From Planctomycetaceae bacterium (GTDB taxonomy: Bacteria > Planctomycetota > Planctomycetia > Pirellulales > Pirellulaceae), in the NCBI GenBank assembly GCA_003501565.1, contig DNPC01000021.1:1-9299 (forward strand): DNA of 9,299 nucleotides. Direction: 5' to 3'. The notes beneath the pieces were generated by a model, which saw only the letters and a program-made list of their open reading frames with translations, ran no database searches and had not been told where the DNA came from. Below are positions 1 through 6,708 of this stretch, one piece after another; positions within the stretch are counted from its first letter, which is position 1; the number at the start of each line of letters is the position of its first letter. The position numbers were made by a program, and so were the translations under genes.

Positions 1-433
1 ACCCCGATGCGGAAGATTCATCGAACTGAAGGGTAGGCCGCGACGTTTTGGCCGCCATCTCCACCACCTGGGAGGCGCGTCTCGCGTGTTACGTGCATAG
101 GGGGTGGTAGCCACCCTTCTGCTCTGAGAGCCCCCCACACCCTGCGTTTCTGCCCTCCAAACTTTCCGCATCCACGGGTGACATCGCGGCCTTTCCAGGG
201 TTGCGTAGTTGCAGCCACCGAACAGTGCTTCAATGGGTGAAACTCACGCAGCGGATTACGCTACAGCATTAGGCTTCCATTAAGGTGCATTTGGGTTAGA
301 CTAATGCGTCGAATCCTGCGATCTACCAGCTCTAACTGCGGTTACAATCGCGATGTTCGCCCATGCTGCAAAGCTAGGGCAATCCGACTTCCCTTGTGAA
401 ACCTCTCGACTACTAATGGATAGGGTTCCGTTT
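1..433. other. Non-coding leader upstream of the dehydrogenase gene
   Basis: I see no convincing gene here. The stretch holds a short hairpin at 102-116 (GGGTGG, loop TAG, CCACCC) followed by a few pyrimidines, and a longer imperfect inverted repeat at 247-320 listed separately. An open frame on the minus strand (233-18) begins with TTG, is rich in Gly, Arg and Pro, and resembles no domain, so it is not called. The plus frame is open from 353, but residues encoded by 353-433 precede an obvious signal peptide and are treated as untranslated. Confidence 0.6.
247..320. repeat. Imperfect long hairpin in the 5' leader
   Basis: Seen directly: GCATTAG at 266-272 pairs with CTAATGC at 301-307. Outside this, CG (259-260) pairs with CG (310-311), GATT (254-257) with AATC (312-315), and CGCAG (247-251) with CTGCG (316-320). 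That is about 18 pairs with small internal loops and a 28-nt apical loop. It ends 113 bp before the chosen start of the dehydrogenase gene, so it could fold in that gene's leader if transcription starts upstream. It may also be a degenerate intergenic palindrome; no T-run follows. Confidence 0.4.
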
Positions 434-3136
434 ATGAAGATGGCAAACAGCTTTCTGTGCGGGTTGGTTGCCGCACTCTGCTGCGTCGAATCGCAGGTCA
501 CCGCGGCGGAAAAGGCAATCGATCTGCAGTCTGGCGACACGATCTGCCTAGTTGGCAACGAACTTGGCGAGAGGCTGCAGCATCACAATTTCTTCGAGAC
601 GCTGCTCCACGCTACTCAACCGGACAAGAAACTGGCCGTCCGCAATCTGTGTTTCCCTGGCGATGAACCGCGCACTCGGATCCGGTCGATGAATTTCGGC
701 TCGCCCGACTCCCACCTACAACACAGTAAAGCGTCCGTAATCGTTTACTTCTTCGGATTCAACGAGTCGTTTGCTGGCCCAGCCGGTGTCGATGCGTTTG
801 CCGAGCAGCTGCGTGGGCTAATCGTCGAGAACCATCAGCAGAAGTACGATGGCAAAGCCGCACCACGTATAGTGCTCGTGTCCCCGATAGCCTTCGAAGC
901 TACTGGCGATTCCAATCTGCCCGATGGAACGACAGAAAATGCCAACCTAAAACTCTACACCGAAGCTATTCAGAGAGTCGCGAAAGCCACTGACTCGGGG
1001 TTCGTCAACCTGTTCGACCCAACGTTAGAGTTATTTCAGTCCAGCGACACGCGGCTGACACTCAACGGCTCACACCTCAATGAGGCAGGTTACAAATCGC
1101 TGGCGCCGCTGTTTGTGGAAGCCTTGATCGGCATAGCTCCGAAAAAGAGCATCGACCAACTTGCAGAGCTTAAGTCTGCCATCGACGACAAGAATTTCCA
1201 CTGGTGGCATCGGTACCGTGCGGTGAACGGTTACTCGATCTATGGTGCACGCGGTAAAGCGGGCTCGGACGGAACGTACAACAACACCGACGTCATGGAA
1301 CGCGAACGGGCGATCCTCGATCAAATGACGGCCAACCGAGATGAGAATATTTGGAGTCTGGCTTCAACCGGAAAACCTGTTGAGATCGATGATTCCAACA
1401 CACTGCCTTTCATCAATCCTCGCACCAACGTTGGCGGTCCGGACGACAAACAAGCCAAGCTCGGAAAACTCGGCTCACTGGACTATTTGCCCGCCGCGGA
1501 ACAACAAAAGCTCTTCAAGTTGCCTGACGGATACGAGATTCAACTCGTAGCCTCCGAAGAACAGTTTCCAGAGCTGGCCAATCCGGTTGCAATCGACTTT
1601 GACGGTCAAGGCCGTTTGTGGGTGGCAACGATGCAGTCATACCCCCACTGGAAACCCAAGTCGGAGCTCGATGACAAGCTACTTATCCTGGAAGACCGTG
1701 ACAACGATGGCACTGCAGATGAGTGCAAGGTTTTTGCTGGCGGATTGCACCAACCTACCGGCTTTGAACTCGGGCGCGGCGGAGTGTATGTGGCGCAGCA
1801 GCCTGACATTCTATTCCTTGAGGATACCGATGGTGACGACGCAGCCGATACGCGGATTCGAAAACTAGTTGGCTTTGACACAGCCGACTCACACCACGGC
1901 ATTAGTGCTTTCGTGTGGGGCCCCGGCGGCAACCTGTACTTCAACGAGGGAACCTTCAAATTCTCGCAAGTAGAAAGCCCCTATGGGCTGACACGCTTGG
2001 GAGAAGCTGGAGTCTGGAAATACAACCCTGTGACGGAGCGAATCGGCGTCCACGCATCGTTTGCATTCGCAAATCCGTGGGGACACGTGTTTGATCGCTG
2101 GGGGCAAGACTTGATTGCCGACGCCTCACCTGGATTCAGCTACTGGGCTGCACCAATCACTGGCCACACTACCTATCCGGACAAGCATCCTGGTGGAGCC
2201 CAACACAAGCGTGTTGCTGAGTTCGGCGGCGGAGATCCGAAATTCCGCTTTCCAACGTTTTATCCTAAGCGTACGCGACCGAGTGCAGGTGCCGAATTGG
2301 TTTCAAGCTCGCACTTCCCCGACGATGTTCAAGGCAATTTCTTGTTGACCAACTGTATCACCGACCGGGCTGTTTTGAGTCACAAGGTTACCGAAGCAGC
2401 TGATGGCTCTGGCGTCGAAGGCGAAGAAGTCACTCCCATCGTCTACTGCGAAGATGGTAACTTCCGGCCTGTTGACGTCCAATTTGCTCCGGACGGATCG
2501 CTCTACATCGTCGACTGGCACAATGCCCTGATCGGTCACTTGCAGCACAATTTGCGTGACCCAAACCGAGATCATAGCCATGGTCGGATCTGGCGAATCA
2601 CTTACCCCGGGCGTCCCTTGGTCGAAGCGCCTGACGTAACGAAGCTCTCAGTGAAAGATTTGCTAGATGAATTGAAGAGGGACGAAGATCGTATTCGCTA
2701 CGCAGCGCGACGAGAGCTAGCCGCTCGACCGACGGAAGAAGTTCTAGCGGCGACCGCTGACTGGCTAGATTCTCTCGACAAGGCCGACGAGGACTACGAG
2801 CACCACCGACTGGAGGGCCTGTGGGTTTTCCAGACGCAAAACGTTGTCAATTTGGAATTGCTACAGGATGTGCTTGGCTCCAAAGATCATCGAGCTCGAG
2901 CAGCTGCCGTGCGTGTGCTGAGCTTCTGGATGGATAGCGTCGAAGAGCCGCTCAAGTTGTTGGCCGAAGCTGTTAACGACGAGAATGCTACCGTTCGACT
3001 CGAAGCCGTCCGTGCGTTGAGCTTCTCGAGCACTCCTGATGCGATCGAAGTTGCGTTGGGAGTCCTGGAACACGACGTGGATGACTACCTCCAGTATACG
3101 CTGGACGAAACGATGCGCATCCTCGAGCAGTTGTAG
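434..3136 (+). CDS. Exported planctomycete dehydrogenase-like propeller protein with GDSL-like domain and HEAT repeats
   Basis: A 900-aa protein. ATG 434 is preferred over in-frame ATGs at 353 and 416 because it starts directly on a signal peptide (basic MK, hydrophobic stretch to about residue 19, Ala-Ala near 24-25). Residues 30-235 form an SGNH/GDSL-like domain, but the nucleophile block reads GNEL (41-44) instead of GDSx; GFNE (108-111) and GSHLNEAGY (212-220) mark later blocks. Residues 355-725 match the membrane-bound dehydrogenase/sorbosone-dehydrogenase-like beta-propeller class (TIGR02604 type), with Asp-rich calcium-loop-like segments at 421-429 and 464-472, an SHHG motif near 487 and DWHNALIGH at 694-702. 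Residues 740-900 are helical HEAT-type repeats. The likely role is oxidation of a sugar or similar substrate outside the cytoplasm; the substrate is unknown. The heme domain usual in this family is missing from the C-terminus and appears in the next gene. Confidence 0.85.
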   Translation: MKMANSFLCGLVAALCCVESQVTAAEKAIDLQSGDTICLVGNELGERLQHHNFFETLLHATQPDKKLAVRNLCFPGDEPRTRIRSMNFGSPDSHLQHSKASVIVYFFGFNESFAGPAGVDAFAEQLRGLIVENHQQKYDGKAAPRIVLVSPIAFEATGDSNLPDGTTENANLKLYTEAIQRVAKATDSGFVNLFDPTLELFQSSDTRLTLNGSHLNEAGYKSLAPLFVEALIGIAPKKSIDQLAELKSAIDDKNFHWWHRYRAVNGYSIYGARGKAGSDGTYNNTDVMERERAILDQMTANRDENIWSLASTGKPVEIDDSNTLPFINPRTNVGGPDDKQAKLGKLGSLDYLPAAEQQKLFKLPDGYEIQLVASEEQFPELANPVAIDFDGQGRLWVATMQSYPHWKPKSELDDKLLILEDRDNDGTADECKVFAGGLHQPTGFELGRGGVYVAQQPDILFLEDTDGDDAADTRIRKLVGFDTADSHHGISAFVWGPGGNLYFNEGTFKFSQVESPYGLTRLGEAGVWKYNPVTERIGVHASFAFANPWGHVFDRWGQDLIADASPGFSYWAAPITGHTTYPDKHPGGAQHKRVAEFGGGDPKFRFPTFYPKRTRPSAGAELVSSSHFPDDVQGNFLLTNCITDRAVLSHKVTEAADGSGVEGEEVTPIVYCEDGNFRPVDVQFAPDGSLYIVDWHNALIGHLQHNLRDPNRDHSHGRIWRITYPGRPLVEAPDVTKLSVKDLLDELKRDEDRIRYAARRELAARPTEEVLAATADWLDSLDKADEDYEHHRLEGLWVFQTQNVVNLELLQDVLGSKDHRARAAAVRVLSFWMDSVEEPLKLLAEAVNDENATVRLEAVRALSFSSTPDAIEVALGVLEHDVDDYLQYTLDETMRILEQL

Positions 3137-3205
3137 GACTGTCGTAGATCGGGGACCGGGTGTTGCCTGTCAACGGGCCGATTGCGTGAGCGTCGTGGTC
3201 AGGAA

Positions 3206-3261
3206 CCGAACACACCGCCCCGAACACACCGCACGGAATACACTGCCGCCAACACACCGCC
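3206..3261. repeat. 14-bp tandem repeat, four units
   Basis: Four head-to-tail 14-bp units lie at 3206-3219, 3220-3233, 3234-3247 and 3248-3261, consensus CCGAACACACCGCC. Units 1 and 2 differ only at the last base; units 3 and 4 differ from the consensus at a few positions each. The period is not a multiple of three, so copy-number change would shift any reading frame through it. It lies 70 bp past the stop of the upstream gene. Confidence 0.85.
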
Positions 3262-3328
3262 GAGTTGTGCCGGTTTGTACGGTTCAACTCTTGCGAGCTG
3301 GCATTTTCAAAACATTGCGATTAAGGCC

Positions 3329-3390
3329 ACGAGTGTCTCCTTCCAGCACACTCGTTCGATCGGTTTGCTCTACCGAGCGAGAGTGTGCTG
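3329..3390 (+). promoter_or_regulatory. Strong hairpin with a mutually exclusive upstream stem
   Basis: The main stem pairs CAGCACACTC (3344-3353) with GAGTGTGCTG (3381-3390), then TCG (3356-3358) with CGA (3378-3380), then TCGGT (3360-3364) with ACCGA (3372-3376), closing a 7-nt loop. That is 18 pairs with a 2-nt bulge and one A/G mismatch. ACGAGTGT at 3329-3336 is perfectly complementary to ACACTCGT at 3348-3355, which overlaps the left arm, so only one of the two stems can form at a time. The main hairpin ends 63 nt before the next start codon and has no T-run, so it is not a simple intrinsic terminator. An attenuator-like leader, a processing site or a plain palindromic repeat are all possible. 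Confidence 0.55.
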
Positions 3391-3453
3391 CAAGCAGCTC
3401 AACATGAAGTGGCTTTTGCACCACCCGAACGAGGCCACAACACTGGATCTAAA

Positions 3454-5373
3454 ATGAAGTTGACTGTCGCCATAATTTTCTGTGTAGTACTGGGCATCAG
3501 TGCTAGCGCCGCAGACCCCGTGCACAACCATGGGACTCCCCAAGAGTCAAAACCGAAGCCACCACGGGTGTACCTGGACAAGAGCCCTCGGGTTGTCCAA
3601 TATCAATTGGGGCGGTTGAGCAACGAACAATTGCTGCTGATCGAAACGGATGCAACCGACAAGAAATACGCACCCGTTTTCTCCGCGATTCTTGCCAGGT
3701 CGGGGATGTCTCCAGCAGAGCGACAGAACGCGCTGGCAGGATTGACCGCGATCAACGACAGCACTCCAGTGCAAGAAATGGTCGCCACAATTAGATCCCT
3801 GAAGCCGTCAAAGCCCGCAGAGCGACGCAGCATAGAAAGCCTTGCCAAGTTATTGCTTGCAACTTCCAAAAGCGAGCTGCTTGCCGACCAGTCCACTTTG
3901 GAAAGTCTGGTTGACGGCTCTTCGGCTCAAGCTGCCAGTATCGGATTTGCGGCGCTAGTCACCGCCGGGCTTGATGAACGCTCCCAGGAGTTAGCGGTGG
4001 AGAAGCGCGCATTGCCAAGCCTGCTGGACGCGACGCGACGGATCAGATCAGCGGACGATCGCAATAAGCTTCTGGAGGTTGCCCGCAATAGTCTAGCCAG
4101 TTCATCGTCAACTCAAGGCCGAGTCGCCGCGATCCGCGCACTGGGTTACATCGAATCGGGGGCCGCCGAATCGTTTGACAAAGTATCCAAGCTCGTTGAG
4201 GACGAAGCGTTACGGCCCGCAGTTTTCCAAAGCTTACTGCGAATAGCACCTGAGAAACGAGCTGCTGACGCGAGTCAACGCCTCGCACAGTGGTTAGTCC
4301 AATACGCCGAAACAACGCCAGCCGCACAGCGGACCGAAGATTCGTTCTTGGACGCCATGCAGCTAGTCGACCAGCTGCTCGCCAAGCTGCCTGCTGATCA
4401 AGCGCGGCCCTATCGCGCCAGGCTCCGCGAGACGGTGGTCCGAGTTGTTCGCATCCACACGGTCGAAGAGGAAATGCGATACGACACACCTTACTTCGCC
4501 GTGGAGGCAGGTCGCCCGGTGCAGATCGTGCTCGTAAATGAAGACCTAATGCCTCACAATCTAGTCATCACGCGTGAGGGAGCTTTGAAGGAAGTCGCCG
4601 ACGAAGGATTTGCGGCAGGCCCGGACAACGGTTTGGATGGAAAGCAATACGTACCCAAGAGTGATCAAGTTCTCGAAGCTACGCACATGATCCCCGCTCG
4701 TGAGACAGAGCGGCTCACCTTCACCGCTCCGGAGCAACCGGGTGAGTACCCATACGTTTGTACGTTTCCACGACACTGGATGCGAATGTATGGGGTGATG
4801 ATTGTCGTAGAAGACCTGGACGCCTGGAACGCTTCGCCCAAAAAACCCACCGACCCCATCGGTAGCAATCGTGCGTTCGTGAAAGCCTGGACAGTAGATG
4901 ATCTGAAAGACAACCTGGAAACAGGCATGAAGGGGCGGTTGCCTTCTATCGGAAAGAAGCTCTTCGAAGAAGCGACTTGTGCTAGCTGCCACCACGCGGG
5001 CGATCTGAAAATTGGTGCCGTCGGACCAGAGCTTGATACGCTCTATCAGCGATGGAAATCAGATCGTGTCGGCATCCTGCGAGAGATTCTCGATCCGAGT
5101 CATAAGATCGACGAAAAGTACGCGGTTGAGATCGTGTTGACGCTCGACGGCGATACGATTTCTGGCCTGGTCGTCGAAGACACCAAAGACACGCTTAGCC
5201 TATTAGAGAACCCGGAGTCGACCATGCCGACCAAGATTGCCAAGGATGATATCGAAGATCGCGTCAAATCATCCAATTCAATGATGCCCAAAGGCCTGCT
5301 CAACCAGTACAGCCAAGATGAGATTTTCGAGATCATGGGGTACCTAGAGACCATACAAAAGGATGCTCCGTAA
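3454..5373 (+). CDS. Exported cupredoxin and c-type cytochrome protein with HEAT-like N-terminus
   Basis: A 639-aa protein. ATG 3454 is chosen because it begins a clear signal peptide (MKLTVAIIFCVVLG, Ala-rich end near residue 20) and has GGA six bases upstream; the longer frame starts at a GTG inside a hairpin. Residues 45-330 are alpha-helical and HEAT-like. Residues 330-452 form a plastocyanin/azurin-type cupredoxin with type 1 copper ligands H368, C436, H441 and M445; the C-x4-H-x3-M spacing is that of azurin. Residues 490-636 are a planctomycete-type cytochrome c domain (TIGR02603 type) with CASCH at 509-513 and M611 in MMPKGL as the likely distal heme ligand. The protein should pass electrons outside the cytoplasm, probably from the upstream dehydrogenase-like protein. 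Its helical N-terminus looks like the continuation of that protein's HEAT region. Confidence 0.85.
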   Translation: MKLTVAIIFCVVLGISASAADPVHNHGTPQESKPKPPRVYLDKSPRVVQYQLGRLSNEQLLLIETDATDKKYAPVFSAILARSGMSPAERQNALAGLTAINDSTPVQEMVATIRSLKPSKPAERRSIESLAKLLLATSKSELLADQSTLESLVDGSSAQAASIGFAALVTAGLDERSQELAVEKRALPSLLDATRRIRSADDRNKLLEVARNSLASSSSTQGRVAAIRALGYIESGAAESFDKVSKLVEDEALRPAVFQSLLRIAPEKRAADASQRLAQWLVQYAETTPAAQRTEDSFLDAMQLVDQLLAKLPADQARPYRARLRETVVRVVRIHTVEEEMRYDTPYFAVEAGRPVQIVLVNEDLMPHNLVITREGALKEVADEGFAAGPDNGLDGKQYVPKSDQVLEATHMIPARETERLTFTAPEQPGEYPYVCTFPRHWMRMYGVMIVVEDLDAWNASPKKPTDPIGSNRAFVKAWTVDDLKDNLETGMKGRLPSIGKKLFEEATCASCHHAGDLKIGAVGPELDTLYQRWKSDRVGILREILDPSHKIDEKYAVEIVLTLDGDTISGLVVEDTKDTLSLLENPESTMPTKIAKDDIEDRVKSSNSMMPKGLLNQYSQDEIFEIMGYLETIQKDAP

Positions 5374-5535
5374 TCCGCCCACGAGCGGAGAGCGCAGGTG
5401 CAGCGAAGTAAGCAGCAAGCTGTTCGCCGGCGGTAACGCTTCCGGATTGGCACCAAGCTTGATACGGCCTACGCCACATAATCGACTCAGTCACAAGCAA
5501 ACGAAATACCCGCCTAAAATTATCGGTCAAGAAGC
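5374..5535. other. 162-bp intergenic gap
   Basis: No gene is seen. TCCGC and GCGGA around a 6-nt loop (about 5373-5388, directly after the stop codon) could make a short hairpin, but no T-run follows, so it is at best a weak terminator. CGCCGGCG at about 5427-5434 is an 8-bp palindrome. Confidence 0.4.
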
Positions 5536-6558
5536 ATGAAAGCTATTCGCTTAGAAGAACCCAAGAAATTTGCTCACGTTGACCTGGATTTGCCACCTTC
5601 CCCCGGACCGGGGCAAGCCGTTGTTCGGACGCATCGCATGGGAATTTGCGGAACGGACTACAGTGGCTACCTGGGCAAGATGCCTTTCTTCAGCTATCCG
5701 CGAATTCCCGGACACGAATTGGGTGTCGAAGTCGTTGCGGTCGGTGATGGTGTAGAAAATGTCAAAGTGGGCGATCGCTGCAGCGTCGAACCCTACATGA
5801 ACTGTGATGATTGCTTCGCTTGTCGGCGAGGTAACAGCAACTGCTGCGAGTTTCTCAAAGTGATCGGCGTGATGATCGACGGCGGCCTGAGGGAGCAGTT
5901 TACGATTCGCGCCGACAAGCTGCACGTTTCCAGCAAACTCAGCTACGAGCAACTCGCGCTGGTCGAAACGCTCGCGATCGGCTGTCACGCCTGTGATCGT
6001 GGTGCCCCTGCCAAGGGCGACCATGTATTGATTATTGGCGCAGGGCCCATCGGACTAGCGACGCTCGAATTCACGAGACTGACCGGCGCGACAATCACAG
6101 TCATGGATATGGTGCAGTCCCGACTGGATTTCTGCAAACAGACGTACGGCGTCCAGCACACCATTCAGTTCAAAGGTGACGGTAGCGAGATAGAGCAAGC
6201 AAAGGCAATTACCGGTGGCGACCGATACTACGTCGTAACCGATGCGACGGGCAACAAACACTCCATGGCCGGTGCGATGCAGTTCGTCGCACCAACGGGT
6301 TCGTTGGTTTACGTAGGTATCACCACGGAAGAAATTTCTTTCACGCATCCGACGCTGCACAAACCTGAAATCACGCTCAAGGCATCGCGCAATGCTTTGC
6401 CCAGAGACTTTACTCGGATCATCGGCCTGATTGAAGATGGCACGATTAACACTGATCCGTGGATCACTCACCGAACGACTTTTGACACCGTCATCGATGA
6501 ATTCGAACAGTTCACTCGCCCAGAAACCGGGGTGATCAAAGCAGTGATCGAATTGTAG
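5536..6558 (+). CDS. Zinc-dependent NAD dehydrogenase, L-galactonate 5-dehydrogenase (LgoD/YjjN)-like
   Basis: A 340-aa cytoplasmic medium-chain dehydrogenase of full family length. Catalytic zinc ligands are C38 (in GICGTD), H60-E61 (GHE) and E144 (in VETLAIGCHA). The structural zinc lobe has C90, C93, C96 and C104. The Rossmann fold carries GAGPIG at 168-173, and D191 at the end of the second strand suggests NAD rather than NADP. FFSYPR before GHE, VIGV-x2-DGG, and a late SRNA-x-P-x-DF block are what I remember of E. coli YjjN/LgoD, also 340 aa, which oxidises L-galactonate to D-tagaturonate. The exact substrate remains open: another L-hexonate or polyol is possible. No strong ribosome binding site is visible. 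The downstream epimerase gene, whose nearest known relatives also handle D-tagaturonate, supports a sugar-acid role. Confidence 0.82.
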   Translation: MKAIRLEEPKKFAHVDLDLPPSPGPGQAVVRTHRMGICGTDYSGYLGKMPFFSYPRIPGHELGVEVVAVGDGVENVKVGDRCSVEPYMNCDDCFACRRGNSNCCEFLKVIGVMIDGGLREQFTIRADKLHVSSKLSYEQLALVETLAIGCHACDRGAPAKGDHVLIIGAGPIGLATLEFTRLTGATITVMDMVQSRLDFCKQTYGVQHTIQFKGDGSEIEQAKAITGGDRYYVVTDATGNKHSMAGAMQFVAPTGSLVYVGITTEEISFTHPTLHKPEITLKASRNALPRDFTRIIGLIEDGTINTDPWITHRTTFDTVIDEFEQFTRPETGVIKAVIEL

Positions 6559-6708
6559 TGCGGTATCTCAGATTCGTTTAACCGTCAGCCGGAAGGCGTA
6601 CGCACACAAGTGCGGCGGAAACTCTCGTACGGTTAAGCGAATCGGTCAGTCGCCTAGTATCCATGCGTAGTCCAGAACTCTATTCCAAAACATAATGAAG
6701 CCCCCGAT
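6559..6708. other. 150-bp intergenic gap holding a branched palindrome
   Basis: No gene is seen. Most of the first half is the branched inverted repeat at 6571-6643; the remaining 65 bp before the epimerase gene show no clear promoter and no strong ribosome binding site. Confidence 0.5.
6571..6643. repeat. Branched (multi-stem) inverted repeat, possible dispersed element
   Basis: The outer arms GATTCGTTTAACCGT (6571-6585) and ACGGTTAAGCGAATC (6629-6643) pair over 15 bp with one T/G wobble. Inside are two further hairpins: GCC-GGAA-GGC (6588-6597, a GNRA-type tetraloop) and CGCAC-ACAA-GTGCG (6601-6614). The fold would be a closed stem with two arms. No T-run follows the right arm. Similar AACCGTCAGCCGGAAGGCG-like intergenic elements are, from memory, common in Rhodopirellula-type genomes; this could not be verified here. 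Confidence 0.65.

Larger units (their letters stand above)
3137..3453. other. 317-bp gap between two apparent halves of one redox protein
   Basis: No gene is supported here; the open frames crossing it are Arg/Pro-rich with no recognisable domain. The gap holds a 14-bp tandem repeat (3206-3261) and a strong hairpin with a competing stem (3329-3390), both listed separately. The coding frame differs on the two sides (434 is in frame 2, 3454 in frame 1), so simple readthrough cannot join the two proteins. Confidence 0.65.

Noticed and set aside
18..233. 71-codon minus-strand open frame in the left leader
   Set aside because: It starts with TTG, has no ribosome binding site, is Gly/Arg/Pro-rich with no domain, and lies among short hairpins; more likely intergenic sequence.
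353..433. 27-codon N-terminal extension of the dehydrogenase gene
   Set aside because: It would bury a textbook signal peptide that starts at ATG 434.
3206..3261. Possible CRISPR-like array
   Set aside because: Units are 14 bp with no spacers, so it is a simple tandem repeat.
3039..3457. Two plus-strand open frames crossing the gap between the dehydrogenase and cytochrome genes
   Set aside because: Arg/Pro/Thr-rich, overlapping the real genes out of frame, and built largely from the 14-bp repeat; no domain.
4043..4995. Long minus-strand frames (148 and 144 codons) under the cupredoxin/cytochrome gene
   Set aside because: Antisense shadows of a gene with intact copper and heme motifs; composition is unlike a real protein.
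5551..6024. 157-codon minus-strand frame under the zinc dehydrogenase gene
   Set aside because: Antisense shadow; the plus strand carries all zinc and NAD motifs.
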